From contig JAADEK010000056.1 of the NCBI GenBank assembly GCA_013153455.1, forward strand, positions 1-5,870: a stretch of 5,870 nt of DNA, given 5' to 3'. The notes under the pieces were generated by a model. It saw only the letters and a program-made list of their open reading frames with translations. It made no database searches and was not told the DNA's origin. The translations under genes and the position numbers were made by a program. Origin of the DNA: Aquificota bacterium. GTDB taxonomy: Bacteria; Aquificota; Aquificia; Aquificales; Aquificaceae. Of the stretch, positions 1-5,704 are shown in pieces; position 1 is the stretch's first letter, and every line of letters begins with the position of its first letter.

Positions 1-1299
1 TCAAACAAACGATACGGGGAGCCGGTTGTAATGAGCGCGGTTGACGAACTAAAAACACTCGCGGTCTACGCGCACGCCCAGCTCCACGAAACGATACAAA
101 ACATCATAAAACAAGTAGACGACCCCTCAACCCTCACCGCACAAAGAAGCTTCTACATCATACCCCTCAACTTCGTCTCCGCGGAAGAGCTGTATGAATC
201 CCTCCGCTCACTCTTCCAAGGAACGAAAACAACCATCACAATAAAAAAATCACCCCAAAAAACGCAAAAGAAAACAACCCAAACCCAGAGCCTCACACCC
301 ATAAGCCTTGACACGGGCATGAAGATAGGCATAGACAAACGAACAAACTCACTAATCCTGTATGCGACGAAGGACGAATACCTCGCGGTTCTTGAATTCG
401 TCAAGGAACTTGACAAAAGAAGAAAACAACTACTCCTCACCGCCACGGTCATAGAAGCGTCCGCAAAAACAATACTTGAAAGCGGTATAAAGTGGCAGAT
501 AATAGGAACACAAGGAGGAGCGGTCTTCAAAGGCTCATCCCTTCAAGACATATACAACGCATTCAAATCCGGACAGTTCGTCATAGGAGCCTTCTCAACG
601 AGCGGAACAACCGTAAACATAGGAGGTGTTGATTTCTTCTTTCCCGACCTCGTTTTCCTCTTTTCCCTCCTTGAGCAAGGAACAGGCTTCAACGTCGTCT
701 CAAACCCGAAGATACTCACACTTGACAACCAAGAAGCCCTCATAAAAGTAGGTCAAGTAGTCCCGTTCCCGACGGGAATAAAATACGACATAAACGGAAA
801 CCCCATAATAACCTACGACTACAAAGACGTAGGACTTGAGCTAAAAATCACACCCCGAATCACGGGAAACACCATAAGGATGGTTCTGAACCTAAAGCTC
901 CAAGAAATCACGGGATACCTGACGAACGAGGTCGCGGGCGTAAACTACACCGTTCCCATAACCTCAAACAGGGAACTAAACTCGGACGTCGTTGTAGAAA
1001 ACGGAAAAACCGTCGTAATCGGGGGACTCATAAGCAGGAAAAGCCTAAAGAGCACGGAAAAGATACCGCTCCTTGGTGATGTCCCGGTTGTGGGGAGACT
1101 CTTCCGCTACGACAGGGACGAAAAGGACAGAACGTCCCTCTTTATATTCCTCACCCCCTACGTAATCACATCACCAAAAGACCTCTCCCGAATCACAAAA
1201 GCGCACCAAGAGCTCGCCCAAAAACTCATGAACAAAACAAAACCAAAGCAAGTAGAAACGCAAGCGGACGAGTGGGAGGAAGATGAGGACCTCATATAA
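1..1299 (+). CDS. gspD: GspD, type II secretion system secretin (5' partial)
   Basis: Outer-membrane secretin, the multimeric channel through which T2SS substrates leave the periplasm. The frame is open back to base 1, and the ten residues before the first ATG (base 31) continue an N-domain fold, so the true start lies off the window and 432 C-terminal residues are present. Counting from that ATG: the end of one N domain (about 1-30), another beginning with FYIIPLNFVSAEELYESLRS (41-60), a Lys/Thr/Gln-rich loop (about 57-85), a last N domain with IDKRTNSLILYAT (91-103), then the secretin domain (about 125-370). Signatures seen are VVSNPKILTLDNQEALIKVG (212-231), VVIGGLI (318-324), LLGDVPVVGRLF (337-348) and LFIFLTPYVI (360-369). 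It ends in a short acidic tail (EWEEDEDLI), with no obvious long pilotin-binding S domain. PilQ is the alternative, but gspK and gspF downstream favour GspD. Glycine codons are mostly GGA, unlike the following genes. Confidence 0.95.
   Translation, partial: SNKRYGEPVVMSAVDELKTLAVYAHAQLHETIQNIIKQVDDPSTLTAQRSFYIIPLNFVSAEELYESLRSLFQGTKTTITIKKSPQKTQKKTTQTQSLTPISLDTGMKIGIDKRTNSLILYATKDEYLAVLEFVKELDKRRKQLLLTATVIEASAKTILESGIKWQIIGTQGGAVFKGSSLQDIYNAFKSGQFVIGAFSTSGTTVNIGGVDFFFPDLVFLFSLLEQGTGFNVVSNPKILTLDNQEALIKVGQVVPFPTGIKYDINGNPIITYDYKDVGLELKITPRITGNTIRMVLNLKLQEITGYLTNEVAGVNYTVPITSNRELNSDVVVENGKTVVIGGLISRKSLKSTEKIPLLGDVPVVGRLFRYDRDEKDRTSLFIFLTPYVITSPKDLSRITKAHQELAQKLMNKTKPKQVETQADEWEEDEDLI
1274..1282 (+). 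promoter_or_regulatory. Ribosome binding site of the gspN-like gene
   Basis: GGGAGGAAG lies directly before the ATG at 1283, inside the last codons of gspD. The GGAGG core (1275-1279) is only 3 nt from the start codon, closer than usual. It still supports this start, because the resulting protein begins with a basic residue and then a hydrophobic anchor. Confidence 0.6.
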
Positions 1300-1921
1300 A
1301 GCCCTCCTCCTTTTCCTCTCTTCCCTCCTCGCGCTTCTTCTCTTCAGCCTTCCCGCGCTCCCGAAACTCCTGATACTTGACAGATTCCTGCTTGAGGAGA
1401 AGCTCTTTGTGCGCGCAAAGTCCTCAAGCGAGGGCGCAACGGAGCTTCTCCTCCGCAGGGGAGAGGTATACAAAGGAAACCTCCTCCTTTTGAGCTTTGA
1501 CACCGCTCGCATACTCCTAAGACCCCTCTACGTTCTTATAACCTTTCGGTGCGGGTCCGGGAGCGCGAGCCTAAAGCTCACACCCGATGGTCTGAAGGAG
1601 GTAAATCTTAAGAACTTCGGGTGCGTTAACTCCGCGGAAAGTATATCGGGGAGTATAGCCTTGAGGGACGGGCTTTTTGGTGAGCTTACGCTCTCGGGGC
1701 TTGAGCTACGGGGGACGAAGGTGGACGGGCTCAGGATTCGGTTCCTCGGGAACTCGTTTGAGGGGGAGATAAATTACATGGGTATGAAGTTAAAGGGCGG
1801 TGGTGTTGTGTCCGCGGGGAGGGATATCCTCTCTTCGCGCGTTGACGGGGAGTTTAGGAGCGGTTCCGTGAGGGTTCGGGTTCGGGGAGAGCTCGGGAAT
1901 CTGAACGTGAGCTTGAGATGA
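1283..1921 (+). CDS. gspN: GspN-like type II secretion protein, membrane-anchored and beta-rich
   Basis: A 212-residue protein between the secretin and the large pseudopilin. It starts 17 nt inside the end of gspD and ends in an ATGA overlap with gspK. Residues 1-6 are short and basic, about 7-32 form a Leu-rich membrane anchor or uncleaved signal, and the rest is predicted periplasmic. From residue 90 onward there are repeated short amphipathic strands with Gly turns (for example SISGSIALRDGLFGELTLSG, 120-139, then VDGLRIRFLGNSFEGEINYM, 147-166). This is the pattern of GspN/AsmA-like proteins. C90 and C114 are the only cysteines and could form a disulfide. GspN is an accessory inner-membrane T2SS component of poorly defined role, usually about 250 residues, so this one is short. 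The call rests on position and fold pattern, not on a strong motif. The base composition changes abruptly about 260 nt into the gene. Confidence 0.6.
   Translation: MRTSYKALLLFLSSLLALLLFSLPALPKLLILDRFLLEEKLFVRAKSSSEGATELLLRRGEVYKGNLLLLSFDTARILLRPLYVLITFRCGSGSASLKLTPDGLKEVNLKNFGCVNSAESISGSIALRDGLFGELTLSGLELRGTKVDGLRIRFLGNSFEGEINYMGMKLKGGGVVSAGRDILSSRVDGEFRSGSVRVRVRGELGNLNVSLR
1302..1330 (+). repeat. 29-nt homopyrimidine tract with mirror arms
   Basis: Every base from 1302 to 1330 is C or T. The ends form a mirror repeat, CTCCTCC (1304-1310) and CCTCCTC (1324-1330), 13 nt apart. The tract encodes the Leu-rich anchor of the gspN-like protein, so amino-acid need explains part of it. Mirror-symmetric pyrimidine tracts can form intramolecular triplex DNA; that activity is not shown here. 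Confidence 0.5.
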
Positions 1922-2775
1922 TAATACTCCTCGTTCTCGGCTTTTTCTTGACGCTGAGCTTTTACGTGGGAGATGCGCTAAGGAGCGCTCTCTTTTTGAG
2001 GGAGAGCTTCGGGCGCGTATACGAAAAGGAGAAGCATTACCGCGCTCTTTCTTCCGCTCTCCCGCGCGTCCTTGAGCTCCTGAGGCGCGAGGATGCTTCC
2101 TACGACGCCCTGACGGACCCGTGGGCAAAACCCTACGCCCTTGAGACACCCGTCGGTGAGGTGAGCGTGGTTATCCTTGATGAGGACAGGTTCCTGAACC
2201 CCAATTACATAACAAAGATAAGGAGTTTGAGGAAAAGCTTTGAGAAGCTCTTTAGGTTTCTTGAGATAGACCTTACGCTCCTTGAGCTTATCCTCGTGTG
2301 GACGGGGCAGGAGGAGGGGAGTTTCACGGGCAGGTTCCCCCCGAAGCGCGCCCCCCTTGACTCGGTTTACGAGATTGAGCTTTTTTGGGATAAAAAGGAA
2401 GACCTTTACGGAAAGAGGAGCGGTCAAGAGGAAAAGCCGGGTCTCTTTGAGCTTATCACCGTCTTTTCGGACGGGAGGGTAAACGTAAACACCGCACCTA
2501 TTTACGTCCTTTGGGCGCTTGACGAGGAGATAGACTGGGAGCTTGCCCGCAGGATAGCAAAGACGCGCTCCGAAAAGCCCTTCCTGAGGGTAAGGGACCT
2601 TCTCTTGGTTGAGGGTATGACGATGGATATAGCTTACCGCCTTGAGTCAAAGGCGAAGACCTCAAGCAGGTTCTTCCGCGTTGAGATGAGCGTGAAAGGT
2701 GAAAGGACGAGCACGAGGCTCGTGGTCGTATACGACCGCTCGGAGAATAAGATAGTCTATAGAGAGGTCAGATGA
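1918..2775 (+). CDS. gspK: GspK, large minor pseudopilin of type II secretion
   Basis: GspK (285 residues) caps the pseudopilus tip together with GspI and GspJ. Family signatures are visible: an N-terminal hydrophobic helix (about 1-16), DPWAKPY (67-73), VVILDEDRFLNPN (84-96), W128 at the position of the usual W-x-D segment, PLDSVYEIEL (146-155), and FSDGRVNVNTAP (183-194), matching the family SDG-x-(I/V)N-(L/I/V)-NTAP block. A helix-hairpin-like segment (about 219-245) and a C-terminal beta region follow. The acidic WxDxD-type calcium site is replaced by VWTGQEEG. The start is fixed: the only in-frame start is ATG 1918, and upstream codons back to the TAG at 1855 contain no ATG, GTG or TTG. 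This leaves no basic leader and no glycine cleavage site before the helix, which is unusual for a prepilin-type protein. No clear Shine-Dalgarno is present; the ATGA overlap suggests coupled translation. Confidence 0.9.
   Translation: MIILLVLGFFLTLSFYVGDALRSALFLRESFGRVYEKEKHYRALSSALPRVLELLRREDASYDALTDPWAKPYALETPVGEVSVVILDEDRFLNPNYITKIRSLRKSFEKLFRFLEIDLTLLELILVWTGQEEGSFTGRFPPKRAPLDSVYEIELFWDKKEDLYGKRSGQEEKPGLFELITVFSDGRVNVNTAPIYVLWALDEEIDWELARRIAKTRSEKPFLRVRDLLLVEGMTMDIAYRLESKAKTSSRFFRVEMSVKGERTSTRLVVVYDRSENKIVYREVR
2712..2737 (+). repeat. Adjacent inverted repeat and perfect 14-bp palindrome in gspK
   Basis: CACGAG (2712-2717) and CTCGTG (2719-2724) form a 6-bp inverted repeat around one G. 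It abuts, sharing base 2724, a perfect 14-bp palindrome, GGTCGTATACGACC (2724-2737). The pair lies about 35 nt before the gspF start. In RNA it could fold as two alternative small hairpins. It is coding sequence (RLVVVYDR), so it may be incidental. Confidence 0.5.
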
Positions 2776-3950
2776 GGTCTTTCGTATACGAGGGTATAAA
2801 GGAGGGAAAGCGCGTTCGGGGTGTCGCGCGCGCACGCGACAGGGGTGAGCTCTTCAGGAAGCTTCGCCAAGAGGGTATAAAGCCCGTAAGGATAGAGGAA
2901 AAGAGGGAGAGGGGGTTTTCCCTTTTTCGCCCGAGGGTGTCGGAAGAGGAGGTCGCCTTCGTTCTTTTACAGCTTTGGACCTTGCTCTCTTCCGGCATCC
3001 CGTTGACGAGAGCGCTTGAGCTCGTTGCATCCCAGACCGAGAACGAGGTTCTCGCGGGCGCCCTTATTCAGGTGAAGCTGTCCGTGGAGAGGGGGGAGAG
3101 TCTCGCCCAAGCCTTCAGAAAGACCGGGGTTTTCCCCGAGTTTCTCTCGGAGATGCTCGGGGCTGTTCAGAGGGGTGAGAACCTTGAGTTTGTCTTTAAG
3201 ATAGCGGGTGAATACCTCCAGAAGGTGGCGGAGTTCAAGAGCAGGGTGATATCCTCGGTGACATACCCCCTCGTGGTCATACTCTTTAGTTTTGTTTCCC
3301 TCTTTGTGGCGGTTAAGTTTGTGGTTCCGAGGATAGCGAGCGTCCTTGAGAGTTTCGGTAAAGAGCTTCCGCTCATCACGAGGCTTATTCTCCTCTTTTC
3401 GGACGTTCTTACGTTTTTCCTCCTCCTCGTTCCGGTTGTTTTTCTCGTCTTTCGTTTTAGGGAGAGGTTCGTAAGCAGGGAGACGCTCCACAGGCTCCTT
3501 TTGCGCGTGCCCGTTTTGGGGAAGTTGAACCTTTACTTTAATCTTTCGCGTTTTGCGAGGGTTCTTGCTATGCTTTTGGGTGTTTCCGTTCCCCTCCCGG
3601 AGGCTTTGCGTCTTGCTGCGAGCAGTGTCTCAAACGAATACCTAAAGAGGAGACTTCTTGATATCGTGAGCGAGCTTGAGAGGGGGAAGAGTCTTTCTTC
3701 CCTTTTGAGGAGGATAAAGGAGATTCCGGAGCTTTTTGTTAACCTCGTTGAGACGGGGGAGGCGAGCGGTGAGCTCGCGCGTATGCTTGAGCTTCTTGCG
3801 GACGTATACGAAAAGAGCGCTCAAAGGGTTATAAACTTTTGGCTCAGGTTTATAGAACCCCTTTCTATCCTAATCATAGGTATTACGGTGGGTATAATCG
3901 CTTTGAGCGTTCTTTTACCGCTTACGGAAATCACGAGCGGGCTCAGGTAG
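2772..3950 (+). CDS. gspF: GspF, inner-membrane platform protein of type II secretion
   Basis: GspF (392 residues, the usual family length) sits in the inner-membrane assembly platform and contacts the GspE ATPase and GspL during pseudopilus growth. An N-terminal cytoplasmic segment opens with FVYEGIKEGKRVRG (4-17), typical of the family. Two T2SSF repeats follow, about 63-185 and 257-385. Each begins with a helical bundle (FVLLQLWTLLSSGIPLTRAL, 63-82; FARVLAMLLGVSVPLPEALR, 261-280) and ends in a membrane segment. Membrane segments are about 160-187, 207-228 and 360-386. ETGEASGELARMLE (327-340) and FIEPLSILIIG (360-370) match the conserved second-repeat blocks. It starts in an ATGA overlap with gspK; GAGAGGT (2762-2768) provides a plausible ribosome binding site. 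Its last 36 bp overlap the end of the convergent glycosyltransferase gene. PilC of type IV pili is homologous; the neighbours favour GspF. Confidence 0.95.
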   Translation: MRSFVYEGIKEGKRVRGVARARDRGELFRKLRQEGIKPVRIEEKRERGFSLFRPRVSEEEVAFVLLQLWTLLSSGIPLTRALELVASQTENEVLAGALIQVKLSVERGESLAQAFRKTGVFPEFLSEMLGAVQRGENLEFVFKIAGEYLQKVAEFKSRVISSVTYPLVVILFSFVSLFVAVKFVVPRIASVLESFGKELPLITRLILLFSDVLTFFLLLVPVVFLVFRFRERFVSRETLHRLLLRVPVLGKLNLYFNLSRFARVLAMLLGVSVPLPEALRLAASSVSNEYLKRRLLDIVSELERGKSLSSLLRRIKEIPELFVNLVETGEASGELARMLELLADVYEKSAQRVINFWLRFIEPLSILIIGITVGIIALSVLLPLTEITSGLR

Positions 3951-5438
3951 TTTACAAAGGTTGAACTTATAAAAGCGTTTGTTCCTCTTTATGTCAAGGA
4001 GGAACCTAAAGAAGCGCGACTCGGAGCCTGTGTACAGCTCCCAGCTCTCTACAGGCTCGCACTTCAGGCTCCCTTCCTTCGCGAGAACGAGCGCGGGTGG
4101 CTTTGGCTCTTTTGCGTTTCTTATTATGACGCGCTCCGCGTAGAAGGGCAGGTTGTGGTGAAAGTGTCCGATTTCGTAGGTTCTCAAAAGGGCTTTTGGG
4201 TCTTCCGCTTTTATGCGCGCTCCTACCTCCCTGTAGGGTCTTTTTTCCTCAACGAAGGGGAGGATGACGAGCGCAAGATAGAGGAGAAAGGAAAACCCCG
4301 CGACAGCGGGGTAATTTATGAGTTTTCTTTTGAAGAGAAATACGAGGGGTAGTATGCTAAGGGGAACCAGAAGGGGACTGGGTTTGAAGAGAACCGCTAA
4401 CGCGAAGAGCGCGACGAGGAGGAGCGTCCCGAGGAATACGAGGAGTGTGTTTTTGAGTTTCGGGAGGTAGTCGGATGTTAGGTATCTTGCTGTTATTATC
4501 GCGACCGCAGGGTATGCGGGCATGACGTATACGGGTATCTTCATCTTTACGAGGCTAAAGAGTGTGAAGGTTGTGAGGAACCAAACGAGGGGGAACTTGA
4601 GTTCTTGTCTTTTTTTGAGGAGCGCAAAGGCGAGCGCGGGAAAAAAGAGTAGTGAGTAGGGCAGGAAGGAGACGTTTAGGTCAAGTATGTAGGTGTAGAC
4701 GGGGTCGCTCTGGAGGGCGTATATGCGTTTTATGTTTTCTTTTATGAATATCCTCAGGAATTCTTCTTTGTGTGTGATGTATTGGTATGCGAACCACCAG
4801 CCGGAGGTGATGAGAACCGTAAGGGTTCCCGCGTAGTAGCGGAGTTTTAGTAGTTCTTTCGGGTTTTCTAAGAGGAGGAATATGAATATGATACCCGCGG
4901 GGAGGGCGAACCCGACGGGTCCTTTTGTTAGAACCGCGAGTGATGAGCTTCCTATGGCGAGCCAAAAGAGGTGGGTTTTTTTTGTTGTGTAGTATTTGTG
5001 CCAGAGGTATAGGGAGAGCGTTATGAAGAAGGTGAGGGGAATCTCGGGGGAGGTGTAGCGGGCGTTTGCGACGACTATAAACGAAAGTCCGAACGCGAGC
5101 GAGGAAAGGAGGGCGGTCTCTTCGTCCCGCGTTACGTCCTTAGCCAGAAGGTAAACGATAAGGGCGCTCAGGAGTCCCAGAAGCGCTTGGAAGAATCTGA
5201 GACCGAGTTCGTTTACGCCGAATATGGTAAATCCGAGGGCGGAGAGCCAATACGTGAGGGGTGGTTTGTTGAGCCTCAGCTCCCCGTTGTAGACCGGGGT
5301 AAGGAAGTCCCCGGTCTTTAGCATGTTCCTCGCGCCGTCCGCGTAGAAGGACTCGTTTGGTATCCAGACCGCGTTAAGGGAGAGGTTTGTGAAGTATACG
5401 AGGGCGAGGAGGGAAAAGACGAGGAGTTTCTTGGTCAT
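3915..5438 (-). CDS. ArnT/PMT-type GT-C glycosyltransferase, integral membrane
   Basis: A 507-residue polytopic protein of the dolichyl/undecaprenyl-phosphate-sugar-dependent GT-C superfamily (GT83, ArnT-like). Such enzymes move a sugar from a polyprenyl-phosphate carrier to lipid A, another glycan or protein on the periplasmic face. Visible motifs: first-loop block PNESFYADGARNML (27-40), LNKPPLTYWLSALGF (56-70), RYTSPEIPLTFF (127-138), LTKGPVGF (170-177) and YVMPAYPA (304-311). About 12-13 hydrophobic segments span residues 5-395, followed by a soluble C-terminal domain (about 396-507). The family Asp-Glu pair of the first loop reads Asn28-Glu29, and the second conserved acidic site is Glu132 rather than Asp. 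The start ATG overlaps the NIL gene stop (ATGA) and lacks a Shine-Dalgarno, so translation is probably coupled. Substrate cannot be inferred; no glycan cluster is in view. The 3' end overlaps gspF. Confidence 0.85.
   Translation of the reverse strand: MTKKLLVFSLLALVYFTNLSLNAVWIPNESFYADGARNMLKTGDFLTPVYNGELRLNKPPLTYWLSALGFTIFGVNELGLRFFQALLGLLSALIVYLLAKDVTRDEETALLSSLAFGLSFIVVANARYTSPEIPLTFFITLSLYLWHKYYTTKKTHLFWLAIGSSSLAVLTKGPVGFALPAGIIFIFLLLENPKELLKLRYYAGTLTVLITSGWWFAYQYITHKEEFLRIFIKENIKRIYALQSDPVYTYILDLNVSFLPYSLLFFPALAFALLKKRQELKFPLVWFLTTFTLFSLVKMKIPVYVMPAYPAVAIITARYLTSDYLPKLKNTLLVFLGTLLLVALFALAVLFKPSPLLVPLSILPLVFLFKRKLINYPAVAGFSFLLYLALVILPFVEEKRPYREVGARIKAEDPKALLRTYEIGHFHHNLPFYAERVIIRNAKEPKPPALVLAKEGSLKCEPVESWELYTGSESRFFRFLLDIKRNKRFYKFNLCKLPEPARDFRKR
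4024..4058. repeat. 8-bp perfect inverted repeat near the 3' end of the glycosyltransferase gene
   Basis: GAGCCTGT (4024-4031) pairs perfectly with ACAGGCTC (4051-4058) across a 19-nt loop; a second CAGGCTC at 4065-4071 offers an alternative partner. It begins 74 nt past the gspF stop and is read in opposite orientation inside the glycosyltransferase. No T-tract follows on either side, so it is not a classic intrinsic terminator. It could be chance or an RNA hairpin. Confidence 0.35.
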
Positions 5439-5677
5439 TCGGTGAATATCTGTCCTTCTATTGGTTGAACCTCAACGCCTTGTTTTTGTATAAAGTCTAT
5501 CGCCCTTTCTATCTCTTCCGCTTCCCCGTCTATCTCAACGAGGAGAAAGCCTGTATCCTTTGAAACCTGCGCTTTTCTTATGTTGACGATTACGTCAAAG
5601 TTTTTGCAAACCATGCAAAGGACGGGTTCCTTTACCTTCTCCTCGGGGTATATGAGCTGAAGCCGAATCATGTTCAT
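5435..5677 (-). CDS. Stand-alone NIL-domain protein with CxxC
   Basis: An 80-residue protein that is essentially one NIL domain, the small ferredoxin-like (beta-alpha-beta) fold named after its Asn-Ile-Leu motif. It is known from the C-terminus of the methionine ABC ATPase MetN and from small ferredoxin fusions. Family features seen are IRLQLIYPEEKVKEPVL (4-20), VIVNIRKAQV (29-38; VNI corresponds to the NIL block) and GFLLVEIDGEAEEIERAIDF (43-62). Cys21 and Cys24 form a CxxC in the first helix, which is not a defining NIL feature and could serve metal or redox chemistry. The exact role is unknown; MetN NIL domains bind methionine as an allosteric signal, and that should not be assumed here. 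Translation starts at ATG 5677 or at Met3 (5671); neither has a Shine-Dalgarno. It precedes and overlaps the glycosyltransferase gene. Confidence 0.85.
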   Translation of the reverse strand: MNMIRLQLIYPEEKVKEPVLCMVCKNFDVIVNIRKAQVSKDTGFLLVEIDGEAEEIERAIDFIQKQGVEVQPIEGQIFTE

Positions 5678-5687
5678 AATAACAAAA

Positions 5688-5693
5688 ATTATA
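5688..5693 (-). promoter_or_regulatory. Candidate -10 box of the NIL-glycosyltransferase unit
   Basis: A perfect TATAAT on the minus strand ends 10 nt before ATG 5677. Transcription would start around 5680-5682, giving a leader of only a few bases, consistent with the missing Shine-Dalgarno. The -35 position (5711-5716, CCCTGA on this strand) is a poor match to TTGACA. Confidence 0.5.
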
Positions 5694-5695
5694 AT
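5690..5695 (+). promoter_or_regulatory. Candidate -10 box of the lipoprotein gene
   Basis: A perfect TATAAT on the plus strand, sharing the 8-bp palindrome ATTATAAT (5688-5695) with the opposite promoter. Transcription from it would start near 5702, giving a 5' leader of about 72 nt that contains the inverted repeat at 5705-5747. No convincing -35 is seen. TATATT at 5717-5722 is an alternative -10 that would exclude the left arm of the repeat. Confidence 0.4.
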
Positions 5696-5704
5696 TAGCC
5701 TATA

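Noticed and set aside
153..743. Open frames antisense to gspD
   Set aside because: They lie opposite a well-supported secretin gene, have no ribosome binding site and encode no recognisable domain; they arise from its codon bias.
2171..2293. TTATCC matches at 2171-2176 and 2288-2293 as DnaA boxes near the skew switch
   Set aside because: Neither extends to the 9-mer consensus TTATCCACA, they are not clustered, and no AT-rich unwinding element is nearby; an origin is not supported by motifs.
1790..2482. Open frames in other registers over the gspN-like/gspK genes
   Set aside because: Arg/Ser/Pro-rich low-complexity translations typical of out-of-frame reading through GC-rich coding DNA.
2967..3824. 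Open frames antisense to gspF
   Set aside because: Highly charged translations without motifs, opposite a full-length GspF with all family blocks.
4155..4965. Open frames overlapping the glycosyltransferase on either strand
   Set aside because: No start signal and no family pattern; the glycosyltransferase frame carries all expected motifs.
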